From contig NC_031770.1 of the NCBI RefSeq assembly GCF_001522545.3, positions 10,708,372-10,772,371 on the forward strand: DNA of 64,000 nt. The letters are read 5' to 3'. The position numbers were made by a program, and so were the translations under genes. Position 1 is the stretch's first letter. The number at the start of each line of letters is the position of its first letter. The notes beneath the pieces are model-generated. The model was given only the letters and a program-made list of their open reading frames with translations, was not told the DNA's origin and ran no database searches. Positions 23,102-34,140 of the stretch are shown here, in pieces. Source of the stretch: Parus major (Eukaryota; Chordata; Aves; Passeriformes; Paridae).

Positions 23102-26100
23102 GTGAGTGCTCGGAGGCACCTGCAGCCACCCCGAAATTCCCATTTTCGTCTCGAGCAGCGCGCCTTATTGAGGGCTGGCATTAAGCAGCGCTCATCACGT
23201 AGGCTTTGTCTAGGTGGAAGCATGGCTGGGGCTCTTCCGTCATCTTGAGTTTAATTCTTTATTCACAGCCTTGTTGCTTTCCCCCCCACACCCCACCCCG
23301 CCGAGCCATGCAAAACAACTCCACACTCTGTCTCCAAAGCGAGAGCCGACTGCCAAAATGTTGCAGAAATGCAGCAAGCACTAGGGAGGACTGGAGTCTG
23401 AAAATGAAAGCTGTAGTAAAATCACAAGGTCACAGGCGTGTGGGTGCGAGTGTGTGCTTTCAGGGCTCCTTTTCGCTTGCGCTTTGCAGGAACCTGTTCA
23501 TTCCTCCAGTCCCAGATGTTGGAAATTCGCAAGTCAGGCAATGGAAATGAAGGCTGAGAGGGGCTGGGGTTCTCTGTGTGATCCCCCGGCACCTGCCTAA
23601 GAATTCACGTGCTTTTTGTCATCGTCGCAGAGAGAAGGGGTGCGCTTTTGTTTAGAAGAGGGAAGCTGGGACGCTTGCATATTGATGTGATGGTGGCATC
23701 CGGGAGAAAAAGAGCTGTGCTACATGGCTTTGGCTGGGGACGTGGCTATCATCAAAGAAAGGCTTTTGTGATCCCTTGGGAGCGTCTATTAGCTGTTCCT
23801 TTCTCCCGTTTTCCTTCTGATTGGCTCTTCAATAGCAGCTTTGCCCCTTGTCCAGCACAGACGTTTAGTCCAAATAGGGCAATAATGTAGCATTTCAAGT
23901 CCATCACCTGCCAGCCAAGCCATGAACCCCCACCACCAACTCCCAGGAAAGCTGTCTGACTCCTCTTACGCCCCCACCAGCTCTGTTGACATGAACAACT
24001 CCTAAGTCAGTGCTGAGGAGCCACGTTGGTCAAAGCTTCCTCTCTTCCTCTATCTTTGCATTCCAGATACCTGAGGAGGCTGGAACACTCTATGTGTCCA
24101 GCATCCCTGGGTGCCAGCACAAAGTAGCACACTTCTAACCTGATGAAACTTCGTTTGCTTCTCCTTTCCTCACTTTCACTAAGGTTTTTGTGTTCTTTTG
24201 GCTGTGAATGGCTCCTGAAACTTAAATGTTCATTGTCCTGTATCTGTCCAGGCTGAACCTGGTCTTCTCTCCTGGCACTGCTGCACGTAACATGGCACAA
24301 ACTTTGGTTCATGCCCTTGCTCTTGGGGGTCTCTACAGCACCTGAAATGATGCTGTATAGGCACAGCCACTTCTCTGCCTTTTGTAGTGTCCTGATACAC
24401 TCAGGGCAGTCAGGGTTGTGATTTTCTGGCGTTGCATCTGGGACAGATGGGACAGATCTGGGTTTCTGCTGTGGCTTTGAGGGGACACAGTCCTGATTGC
24501 TCGCTGGGAAAAAAGCCCCTGTTCTCCAGCATCCTAATGAAACCTAGATCCTGTAATAGATCCTGTGCCTCGCAAGATCACTGGATGACCAACCAACAGG
24601 TTGGTCACAGACGACACAAGTGGCAGCGGCTCTCCTTGTGACTGGCATGGGGAGCAGCCCAGAGCTCTGTCCAAGCTCAGAGTGCTGGGATCTGCAGGTG
24701 CTCCCAGCTCCTGGACACACAGCTGTGCAAATCCTGGCTGCACCTGGGGCTGTGCAGGCTGCTGTGCTCTTGATACTCTGGCCTCCACTGTGAGCTGAGC
24801 TCCCTGACCGGGCTTTCCCTTGCCAAGGGTGGGAGTGGTATCTCTCCAGCTGTTTTCAGGAACCTTGGAGGAACTTGGCTTTTGTTGTTATCTCTATCCC
24901 TCTGGTGATTTCAGCTGAAATTGGAAAGAGGGGGGAGCGATGTGAACAGACAGACAGACATGGAAACTGTGATTTCATGTGCCTGGCTTCCTGAGGAAAC
25001 CTGGCTACAAATAGAAGTGAGATTTGGTGCTGCAAAGAGCTCCTGAGGAGACAGAGAAGACGGGGGAATCTGAGGAGAAGGAAGGGGTGGCTAACCTTGT
25101 GTGTGAGATAGGTAAAGAAGGCCTGGCACAGAGCTGGGCTCAGAGTCCCTTGCCTGAGGTCTGGGGGTCTAAAAGCCGGCCATCTGCTCAGCACTAGCAT
25201 CCAGCTCCCTCTAGAGTCAGCCGTGCCAGAGCTGTGCCTCTGGACGTGGCTCTGCCGGGAGGTGCTACCACCCTTCCCCAGCCAGCAGCAGTCACAGGGA
25301 TGGATGGAGCATGCCAGGCTGAGCCCCCAGCCCAACCTGCCCAGCTCCTGTCTAGTACCGTGCCCAAATTGCTCAGCTCAACAACCTGCATTCATATCAG
25401 TCTTTCCCTACACCCATCCCCATGGACGTCTCCACCTCTTCACCCCTGGATGGTCACAGGGAACTGGGGATGGGGATTTATCTCCTCTCCCTTGAAGCTT
25501 TCTGTTCCTGCGGGGCCCAGGGAAGCATCCTGCTGCACAGAAGACCCACAGGCAGCTACAAACCCAGTGCAAAAATAGTCCAGAGAGAGGAACAGACACA
25601 GGCATAGGGGAAAGCAATAGGCCTGTTAATTCCTCCCTCCTGGCCCCTTTGGGGCACCTCTGGGCACATACTTCCTTCCCCAGGCTGCCCAAGAGCCTCA
25701 GGCTCATTAGCAGTGTTTTATTCTCCCAGCACTCACGGGAGATCTCTTCCCATTTTACTCAGAGCACAGGGAGATGCAGGGCTGCCCTGAGATCCCACAG
25801 GGAGTCTGGCAGCCAGGCAGCCTCGGGGCCGGCTCCTGGACAACGGGCAGGCTGTGCTTAAATCAGCAAGGGAGATGCACAGACAGAGAGGAAGGCATCA
25901 GCAGCCCAAGAGGAATCACAGAAAAAGAGCCTGATGCTGCTTGGTAAAGAAGAGACCAAAGGCAGGTGGTAAGGATAAAGAAATGGTCTGAAGACAGCAG
26001 CAAGTAGGAAGACAGTTGTTTAAAAAGCAGACAAACAACAAAAAAAAACCAACTCAGTCCCAGATAAATGCAGCATTTCCCCCTTTCTTCTTATTTCCTG

Positions 26101-29100
26101 GCATATTCCTTGATGAGATCTTGAGTCGTGGGAGAAAGGGACAACTTGACACTTGCACTGTAATCTCCCTGACAAACGGTTCCAAGCTCATTTTCTGCAA
26201 GCTGCCCCCAAATTCATCCAGTGTGGTTGAAATTTTGTATCAGGGATGTTTTATTTTCTCTGTTTGTCTGTTTATTTTGGAAAGTTGCTGGGGAAATTGT
26301 GGGAGGAGACTGATTTCATTGAAGAGATAGGATACTTGGAAAAATCAGTTGCAGACTGATAATTATTCTTACTTTTTAATGTCCTTTACAGAAACCAGGG
26401 TGGCCTGATGTGTGTTTTACTTGATCAGCTTCATGGAGGGCTTTGTGCCTCTGACTATATTTGGAAAGGTTTTGATGTTTTTTTGTACTGATGCAATCAG
26501 GATTGCTGATGGCCTGGAAATCATTTTCCTGATGTGGAGATCTACAGGGTCATGGCTAGGGGATGCCAACAGGCTGTGCCTGTTTTGGAGTGGCAGAGCT
26601 GGGTGAAAGGGAGCAGGAGCCAGGCAGAGCCGGAGCAGGGAAGCAAGCCAAGGGTTTTCCAAGCAGCGTTTAAAGTGCCGTCACGCTATGCAGCCCTGAG
26701 TGGCAACCCAGTCCAGGTTTCTCCAGGGTTTGGATGTACAGCCAGTGCAGCAGAAGGGTCCTTTTCCTGCTCTGGCAGGTAAATCTCACAGCTGTCAGGA
26801 GCTCACTTTTACCAAAGCTGCGCCACGGGGTCAGCACCAAGATCAGAAGCGAAGCTGGCAGAGCCCGTGGCTGCCCAGACAGATCTCCAGGCACCCTGTG
26901 CCTCCTTGCAGGGCTGCTGGCATCCGTTTTGTGTCCCTTGGCTGTGAGAAGCTGGACCTGTGATGGTCAGAGACCAGATGGTTTGTTTGTTTGTGTTTTC
27001 CTACAGCCATATCTTTTCCCAGTGCAGGCTTTGCCCAAGCTGTTGCTGTAGAGCAGGCTGCTGATTTCAGTGAGGCTCAGGTGTACAGGCTTGAGCACGG
27101 CCAGGCAGGGTCAGCAGCAGAGGAGAAGTTTGCTATTCCTCCAGAGATGGGGCCATGGCTCTAAGTCCCATGCATGGAAGATGGAATGCAGTGCTTTCTC
27201 CCAGGAAGATTGCAGTAGATTCCTCTTCTCCTGCAAGAAAAACTGGGGAAGGGGTGCTGTAACTTGGGGGCTTCAGGTTCCACTGTGGGGTAGGACAGAG
27301 TCTGCTTTTTTTGGGGCTTGCTGTCTTTTCCCAGGGACAAGGTGGGGAACAGCTGAGATGCTTTGAGCCTCTGTTTCTCTATCGTGCAGGCTGGCTATTC
27401 CTTGCAGTGACCACTAGCTGCTTCTTCATCAGTTTTTGGACCCTCTGGCTGAAGGGAGACTGTCTTTCTCCAGCCTGTGACACCTCAGGTGACACCTCTT
27501 GGCTTCAGCTGCCTTCCCTGTCTCTCCCCAGTGCAGGAAAAGGTCCTGTCTTGTCTAGCTCTGACTGTAGGATGGGAAAAGACCCTTTGGGAACCCCTGT
27601 GTTGCTGCCACACGCTCCTGGTTGTGTTCCCACATCGAGTTGAGGAGCAGCCGCTCTCACAACAAGAGCAAACTTTCTACAGGTCCCCAGCAAGCGACCA
27701 GGCACCCTGTGGGGAGAAGGGGTGCTGCTCCAACCTCCTGCACGGCAGGGGCACAGCTGTGGGGCCACCTTCTCCCATCCAAGCTGGCAGTAAAGCGGCA
27801 GGAATGATGTTTGTGGTGGAGCTGGTGTCGCAGTGGGGTGGGCACCGCTGGGTAGCACCAGGAACTGTGTGAACGCTGCCGTGCCACAGCTGCTCTGTAC
27901 AGGTTTTCTCTGGGATGCTGGGAAAGGATTTCCATGTGGAAAGACCCTCAGTCCTTCTTTGTGTGGTCACTCATTCCTCCTTCCTTCCTTGCCCAGTTCT
28001 TCTGTAATTAAAGTGTCTGGATCAGCAGTGTTTTTTTCTTTTAGTGCTCCTAACAATAATGGTGCTTCTAGTGTGTGGCAAATGGTCTTAGACCCGTGTG
28101 GGATACAAAGCTTTAGGAAAATAACGGGAATACAGTGGATATTTCAGGGCTGAAGTGCCCCTATGGAGATGGGACTTTTGGGAGGCTGCTGCGGAGAGAA
28201 AGCTGTGCTCTTTTTAAATGCAGAGCAGCTTTCAGGCTCGCTTTGCATGCAGCAACCAGTCAGCCTGAAGGATCGATGCTGCCAGGGAAAGATCAGAGCA
28301 GAGTCTAAAAGGCTGTTTCCTCCCCATCTGGCAGCTCCTCAGCTGGGGGGCAGGAGCATGAGCTGGCAGCAGGAGCTCTCTCCTACCAATTTGTAAAACC
28401 TAGAGCTCCCATGTCCAGCAGGGAGGCAAATATCTCTGCAACCCTCCCAGCCCTGCTGTGGGCAGCAGCTGCCCTCCTGGTGTTCCACAGCACCAAGGGG
28501 TGGAAGAAAGGCTGGACCAACACCCCTTGGCCAGGAGCTCCAGCTAAACTGAGCTGTTCATGAAGCCTCTCACAGGCTTTCCTCCCTGACTGCGCAAAAA
28601 CACCTGCTGGCACCCCTGTGGTGCTGGTTTGGGAAGGGAAAGGGGCTCAGTGCCACTTCAGGACAGCCCAGGTTGGGCTCTGTCTCTCCTGGTTAGTTTT
28701 AGCTCTCCCTGGGAGCTCTCCAGCAGCACCAGGACAGTTCCCCTCCTGCAGCGGTAAAAAGGGCTCAGGGTGCTGTCCCCGGGCATCAGGTGGTGCTTAT
28801 GGGCAGGGCAGAGCTGGCCCGGGACAGCATTTTGGGATTTTTCACCACATCTGTATGGCCAGCACCGAGCCTGAGAGCAGCCTGTGCCCCTGCCCTGTGC
28901 TGCCCCGATCCCTCTGGCCCCAGAGGCACCGGGGCAGTGCCACCAAGGCCACGAGCACCGTGGCAGGCAGGCTTTGCCAGGGCTGCCAGCCTGACACTGT
29001 GCATCAGCTGCTGCACACGCTTTTATTGCTGATGGCCAGCATGGGAAATGCAATTGAGACACCTTAATGAAAAGCTAACAAAGTTTGGGGGAGGGCTGCT

Positions 29101-32100
29101 CTTCAGGTAGCCCTGCTTCTCCTTACAGCATGCTGGAAATTAGTTTTCTGGGAATATTCCTACGCTGTGCCACAGTGTGCTGACCATGAGCTGAGACTGT
29201 AGGCAAATGCAAAGCAAGACGGTCTCTAGGGACCAAGCTGTTTATTTTGGATTGTACAAATAAAGAATCGCTGTTGATTTAATAGCAGGTGCTTCTCAGA
29301 GATATTTTGAGTGTCAGGCTCTGGCTGCATGTGTGTAACTAGCATGTTGTGGCCGAGCATTTTCTAGCCCTTCACAGTTCCTGGGCCTCACTGTGAGTTG
29401 GTTTGAGTAGGAAAGCTGGTCGTGGTGTGTGAACCTGGCCTAATGGCTACACCACAAAATGCTGGAGGAAACACAGCAGAGTTTGGGGATGCTGCTGCTG
29501 CCCAAAGGAGGCGCATTGGCATGGCTGGCAGGTGTCTCTTCCAAAGCTCCAGCCATTTCTTATCCCTCTCCAGAAAAGCCCCACATTTCTTGCCTCCTGA
29601 CATCTGAGGGAAAAATATTGTTTGTACATGGAGTGCTGGTTGGGGATGCCAGAAATATGGATTACTCAGATGCAAGCCTCTAGGCCTTTTTTCCTCTTGT
29701 TTAAAGTAGTATCGGACTTGATTTCAAACAAACAAATAAACAAACCAAAACAAAACCCAACTTATATTAGAATGTTTGAAAGGAGAAACACATGGCAAAT
29801 AAAGTTCAAATTTCTTATTAATTTGATTTTGTGGGTGTCTTTTTTTTTTTTTTTTCTTTTCTGAATGAGACTTCCAGTACCCAAATCCTTTTAAGGCTGG
29901 AGAGTTGGTCCAAAGTGTGATGGAACTCTCCTATTCTTCATGACCTAAATCAGTGACCCAAAGCATAATATTTTTTCTAGAACCATCTGTTTTCTCTTCT
30001 TGCCAAGGGGATTTCACAATGCCTGATTGCTCTGAATAATTGTACATGTGTAGGGATAAGACTTGCCACAGGGAGAAAAATTAACTGAACAAGGACAGGT
30101 GGATGTTCTTGAGTTTTCTGAAGAAACTACTACCCTTGAGAAGGAGAGGGTGAAGAACCGTGCAACTGAGTAATATTTTATGCTCACAATGAATTTTTTT
30201 TAAACTTACATATTTAAAAAGGGAACAAAACCACATTTAGGAGCTATTTGGGATAAACAGAGTAGGTACCAAGCCAGCCTGTGTTTTGACAGCCCCTTTA
30301 TCAAATGTCTCCGTGACTCGGTTTGGAGCAGTGTGAAACACAGGAGTGCAGATGTTGGGTGACTAATTCATGCTTCAGCTACATTTCAATGACCGTGAAT
30401 GCACATCTGTTTCAGCTTAGCCATCCACTGAACAGCCTGCAACAAGGTGCTCCTCTTTACAAACATCATGCTTGCATTTTTTTCACTTGGGGCTTGTAAG
30501 CAGTGGCTACAGCTGACATTTGGGGAAGGAGAAGATACCCAGGCACTGTGGAGCAGTTGAGTCTGGTAGTAAGAGCTTTTTTTGTAGCATTAGCAGGATT
30601 CATGATGCAAACAACTTTCTTTTAAATCTGTCTTCCTACAAGAGACTTGCTTTATCTTGTTCAATTTATCTGTTCTTATCGCCCAGCTCTCTGATTTGCT
30701 CACTTCCTCCACTATGTATCTTTTCCTTTTCTTAATTACAGTACCAGGGAGTGGGGTGGGGTTGGAGGCAGACCAACAGTTCCTGGTGAGAAAATGTCAT
30801 TTATATGAAACCGTCCTGATAAATTCTCGGTGTTACTCTTCCAGACCGATAACCCTACTACAGCATCTGTAAATAAAAGCAAACGGAGGAGAGGGCTTTG
30901 CTGCACCATTACAGTGTCTCTTTGTGGAGCAGATCCCATAGCATGGGTGTGGGATGGTACCCACTGCTTCCTCCAGCCAGCTGTTCCCTTGCACACAGCC
31001 CTGTCCCTTCCTGATGTGCCCCTGCCCTAACGAGGAGTTAAAACCTTTCATGGCTGAGCTTTGTTGGGTTTATCTTTCAGGGGTGTGGGGTTTTTCTGAG
31101 GAAAGTCAGCTCAATTTTTGTATTTCCCAGTGAAGTCGGAACCCAGAGGTATTGACATGCCCATTTTCCTCTCTTCGTAGAAACATTTTTAACTACCATC
31201 TGATTAAATTAACTTGGATTGGAGAAGCAAGGCTCTCCTTGAGGAGAAACTACAGCTTTAATAACTAGGGATCTGGCTTTTATTGGCTAGTAAATTTGAG
31301 AATGTAACACTGAGCATGCTCAGGGTTGGTTGTTTTTTTTTTCACTAAGCATCTCTTTGTACTTAAAGGCATCTGTTCTGTCGGTTTATGCACTGTTAAC
31401 TAACTGCAAACCTCTTTAACAGCTCTTCTACATTGCTGGAAAATCCTGAGGCAGGACAAGGGCAAGTACGGCTGTCATGCCTGATGACTGATGTTGTAAA
31501 TGGAGTGAGAAAGGCCCTTGAAGGGGAAGCCGTCAAAGCTGACCTAGTGGGAAAAGAGCACAGGGACATGTTTCCTCTAGAAGCATGCCAAGAGAGCCAG
31601 GCTTCGATGCATATGGGGCTCTTTCCAGTTTTGGGAAGGTGCAAAGTGATGCACTGTGGAAGGAATGGCTCCAAAAGCATTAATTACAGGCTGTCCTTCT
31701 GGTGCACCTTATGACCAAGTTACTGTTAAGAGTAAGGTTTTGCCAGGGCTCAAGCTCACGTTGTGCAGATTTCTGATGTGGAGAAGATGCTTGGGAGGAC
31801 TGTGAGCAAGAAAAGGCTGTGAAATACACAGCTTACAGTGATTTAAAAGGTATAAAAGTATTTTTTAAACATGATGAGGGGATAGTACGTTTCCCTGTCC
31901 TCTCCTTCTCTTACCCTGAATTCCAGTGAGTGAGCGAGTGCACTGTAATTTTGAAATGGGAAACACTTCTGCCAGCTGTGAAGCAGAACGATGGGCTTTA
32001 ATTAGATTAGAGGAACAAGAAAATGCAATTGAACAAATAGGTTTTCAACAAAGAGAAAGAAACATCATGGTAGCTAAAGGGGGTAGGTGCTAGCTCACTG

Positions 32101-32118
32101 GTGCCATCTGAATCCATC

Positions 32119-32140
32119 CTGGTTCAGATGACTGAACCAG
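32119..32140. other. 9-bp perfect inverted repeat upstream of exon 2
   Basis: CTGGTTCAG and CTGAACCAG are separated by four bases (ATGA), giving a compact hairpin 158 bases before the exon 2 boundary. In a pre-mRNA it could fold. Stems of this size are expected about once or twice by chance in a window this long, so a function is not implied. Confidence 0.5.
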
Positions 32141-32275
32141 AGGATTTCTACATGGAAAACATCGCTAATCATAACAAAATGGGCTCATCAGCTGCATCTT
32201 CTTGAGTAATGGGACAACCTGATCACATCTTTGGAGCAGAAAAACCTGTTATCTCTGGTTGGCCTCACTTAACGC

Positions 32276-32305
32276 AACTTTCCTTTTTGCCTCTTCAGGT
32301 TGAAG
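32276..32305 (+). other. SLC8A1: SLC8A1 exon 2 splice acceptor and 7-nt leader
   Basis: A pyrimidine-rich run (32276-32296) ends in CAG at 32296-32298, so exon 2 should begin at 32299 with seven untranslated bases before the ATG at 32306. A possible branch point (CTTAAC) lies at about 32268-32273. A second AG at 32304-32305, directly before the ATG, is a weaker alternative because the scanning spliceosome normally takes the first AG after the tract. The frame is open from 32300 through the ATG, so the leader adds no stop codon. Confidence 0.85.
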
Positions 32306-34134
32306 ATGTTTGGGGCCTGTCTGGTGGAAGTGGCCATGTCGCGAGTAACTCACGCACACGCCTTCCCAGTGAGCTTCCCTCTCCTGAGCCTTGTCCTGGT
32401 GCTGCTCTTCCATGCAGAGGGCACACGTGCGGAGAGCCCCAGTGAACTGCCCGCCAACGACACCGAGGAGTGCGCTGGCTCCTACATCTGCAAAAAGGGT
32501 GTGATTTTACCAATATGGGAACCCCAGGACCCCTCGTTTGGGGACAAAATTGCTCGGGCGACGGTGTATTTTGTGGCAATGGTGTACATGTTCCTGGGAG
32601 TGTCCATCATAGCCGACCGCTTCATGTCCTCCATCGAAGTCATTACGTCCCAGGAGCGGGAAATAACCATCAAGAAGCCCAATGGCGAGACCAGCAAAAC
32701 CACCGTGAGGATCTGGAACGAGACTGTTTCCAACCTCACGCTGATGGCCTTGGGCTCGTCTGCTCCGGAGATCCTCCTGTCCGTTATCGAGGTGTGCGGC
32801 CACGGCTTCACGGCGGGGGACCTGGGGCCAAGCACCATCGTGGGGAGTGCTGCCTTCAACATGTTTGTCATCATTGCGATCTGCGTGTACGTGGTGCCAG
32901 ATGGAGAGATCAGGAAGATCAAGCACTTGCGAGTGTTTTTTGTTACAGCGGCCTGGAGCATCTTTGCCTACACTTGGCTTTACATTATTTTATCTGTGTC
33001 TTCTCCTGGGATTGTGGAGGTTTGGGAAGGCTTGCTCACCTTCTTCTTCTTCCCCATCTGTGTGGTGTTTGCCTGGATAGCTGACAGGAGGCTTTTATTT
33101 TACAAGTACGTCTACAAGAAATATCGAGCTGGAAAGCAGAGAGGGATGATCATCGAGCATGAGGGTGACCGGCCCTCCTCCAAGGCTGACATCGAGATGG
33201 ATGGAAAGGTTGCTAATTCTCACGTGGAGAACTTTCTGGATGGGACACTGGTGTTGGAGGTGGACGAGAAAGACCAGGATGACGAGGAAGCCAGGAGGGA
33301 AATGGCTCGGATCCTGAAGGAGCTGAAACAAAAGCACCCAGACAAGGAAATTGAGCAGCTCATAGAGTTGGCCAACTACCAGGTCCTGAGCCAGCAGCAG
33401 AAGAGCAGGGCCTTCTACCGCATCCAGGCCACTCGGCTCATGACCGGCGCCGGCAACATCCTGAAGAGACACGCTGCAGACCAGGCCCGCAAAGCCGTCA
33501 GCATGCACGAGGTCAACAGCGAGGTGACCGAAAACGATCCCGTCAGCAAGCTCTACTTCGAGCAGGGCACCTACCAGTGCTTGGAGAACTGTGGCACCGT
33601 GGCTCTGACCATCGTCCGCCGGGGAGGAGACCTGACCAACACGGTGTACGTCGACTTCCGGACGGAGGACGGGACGGCCAACGCTGGCTCTGACTACGAG
33701 TTCACTGAAGGGACAGTGGTCTTCAAGCCTGGAGAGACCCAGAAGGAAATCCGTGTCGGCATAATAGACGATGACATATTTGAGGAGGATGAGAACTTCC
33801 TGGTCCATCTCAGCAACGTCCGTGTGAGCACCGAGGCCTCAGATGAGGGCGTCCTTGAGGCCAGTCGTGTCTCAACACTTGCCTGCTTGGGATCGCCCTC
33901 TACTGCCACCGTCACCATTTTTGATGATGACCACGCTGGCATCTTCACCTTCGAGGAGCCAGTAACACACATCAGCGAAAGCGTAGGAACCATGGAAGTG
34001 AAAGTGTTGCGAACCTCTGGAGCACGAGGAAATGTTATTGTGCCCTACAAAACCATTGAAGGCACGGCCAAAGGTGGAGGAGAGGACTTTGAAGACACCT
34101 GCGGGGAGCTGGAGTTCCAGAACGATGAGATAGT
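32299..34134 (+). ncRNA. SLC8A1: Predicted circular RNA of SLC8A1 exon 2 (circSLC8A1)
   Basis: In mammals the large exon 2 of SLC8A1 is known to circularise into an abundant single-exon RNA of about 1.8 kb in heart and brain. This exon has the same structure: 1836 nt, a strong acceptor and a strong donor, and about 9 kb or more of intron on each side. I infer, but cannot see, circle formation in this species. Joining 34134 to 32299 completes a GTG codon and continues in the NCX1 frame (TTG AAG ATG), so the circle has 612 codons with no stop. Confidence 0.5.
32306..34134 (+). CDS. SLC8A1: SLC8A1 (NCX1) coding part of exon 2, 5' portion of the sodium/calcium exchanger
   Basis: NCX1 is the plasma-membrane antiporter exchanging three Na+ for one Ca2+. 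The exon gives 609 full codons plus two bases. Seen, numbering from the ATG at 32306: hydrophobic signal segment about 24-37 with likely cleavage TRA|ES after residue 42; N-glycosylation sequon N51-D-T; transmembrane stretches near 85-103, 140-160, 175-197, 210-231 and 240-260; alpha-1 repeat with GSSAPE (150-155, E155 being the ion-binding glutamate) and GSAAFNMF; XIP autoinhibitory segment 261-280; CBD1 about 413-542 with calcium-binding acidic clusters DDDIFEED (488-495) and DDD (540-542); CBD2 begins near 543. Mature-protein numbering of the mammalian family is offset by 42. Compared with NCX1 as I recall it, the match is near-complete and clearly better than to NCX2 or NCX3. The start at 32306 has A at -3; ATG 32336 aligns better with the mammalian N-terminus (MRRLS-like), so either may be used. 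The last codon is split (phase 2 intron). The alternatively spliced exons and the second membrane domain lie outside the window. Confidence 0.97.
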
Positions 34135-34140
34135 GTAAGT
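34133..34140 (+). other. SLC8A1: SLC8A1 exon 2 splice donor
   Basis: The reading frame reaches a TAA at 34136-34138 directly after the conserved end QNDEIV. The bases are GT|GTAAGT, a perfect intron 5' consensus with the intron starting at 34135, so the TAA is intronic. The exon ends two bases into the valine codon, as the conserved protein continuation requires. The same donor is the one expected to be used for back-splicing of exon 2 into a circular RNA. Confidence 0.93.

Larger units (their letters stand above)
22230..23110 (+). promoter_or_regulatory. SLC8A1: CpG island, probable housekeeping/brain-type SLC8A1 promoter
   Basis: This is the only strongly GC-rich, CpG-dense stretch in the window and lies 9-10 kb upstream of exon 2 on the same strand. 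No TATA box is evident; GGGGCGGGGC-like GC boxes (for example GGGGCGGGCC near 22350) suggest Sp1-type control. Mammalian SLC8A1 uses several tissue-specific first exons, of which the brain/ubiquitous ones sit in a GC-rich TATA-less promoter; this island is the natural counterpart. Two possible first exons with consensus donors lie inside it (ending at 22627 and 23101). Transcription start sites cannot be fixed from sequence alone. Confidence 0.7.
22628..32298 (+). other. SLC8A1: SLC8A1 intron 1 (if the 22627 donor is used)
   Basis: Bounded by GTAGGA at 22628 and the CAG acceptor at 32296-32298; with the second donor it would start at 23102. The interior holds no recognised coding exon or well-preserved transposon. 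A T-run lies at 29840-29855. A short stretch around 31640-31675 (CAAAGTGATGCACTGTGG) recalls part of CR1 but is too brief to call. Confidence 0.55.

Noticed and set aside
21687..23143. Long minus-strand ORFs (365 aa and 301 aa) across the CpG island
   Set aside because: They are Arg/Glu/Gly-rich translations of the CT/GA tract and GC-rich DNA, overlap each other in different frames, and show no domain; GC-rich DNA simply lacks stop codons.
31430..31714. Possible old CR1 or coding exon (93-aa plus-strand ORF)
   Set aside because: Only one short block recalls CR1 and the ORF has no family resemblance; not enough to call.
32300..32302. TTG at 32300 as the NCX1 start
   Set aside because: Vertebrate translation starts at ATG; the ATG at 32306 or 32336 is the credible start.
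33095..33808. 237-aa minus-strand ORF opposite exon 2
   Set aside because: It is the antisense of a strongly conserved NCX1 coding exon; constraint is explained by the sense frame.
34136..34138. TAA as the real stop codon of a short 610-aa NCX1
   Set aside because: The TAA is inside a perfect GTAAGT donor, and conserved NCX1 continues in the next exon.
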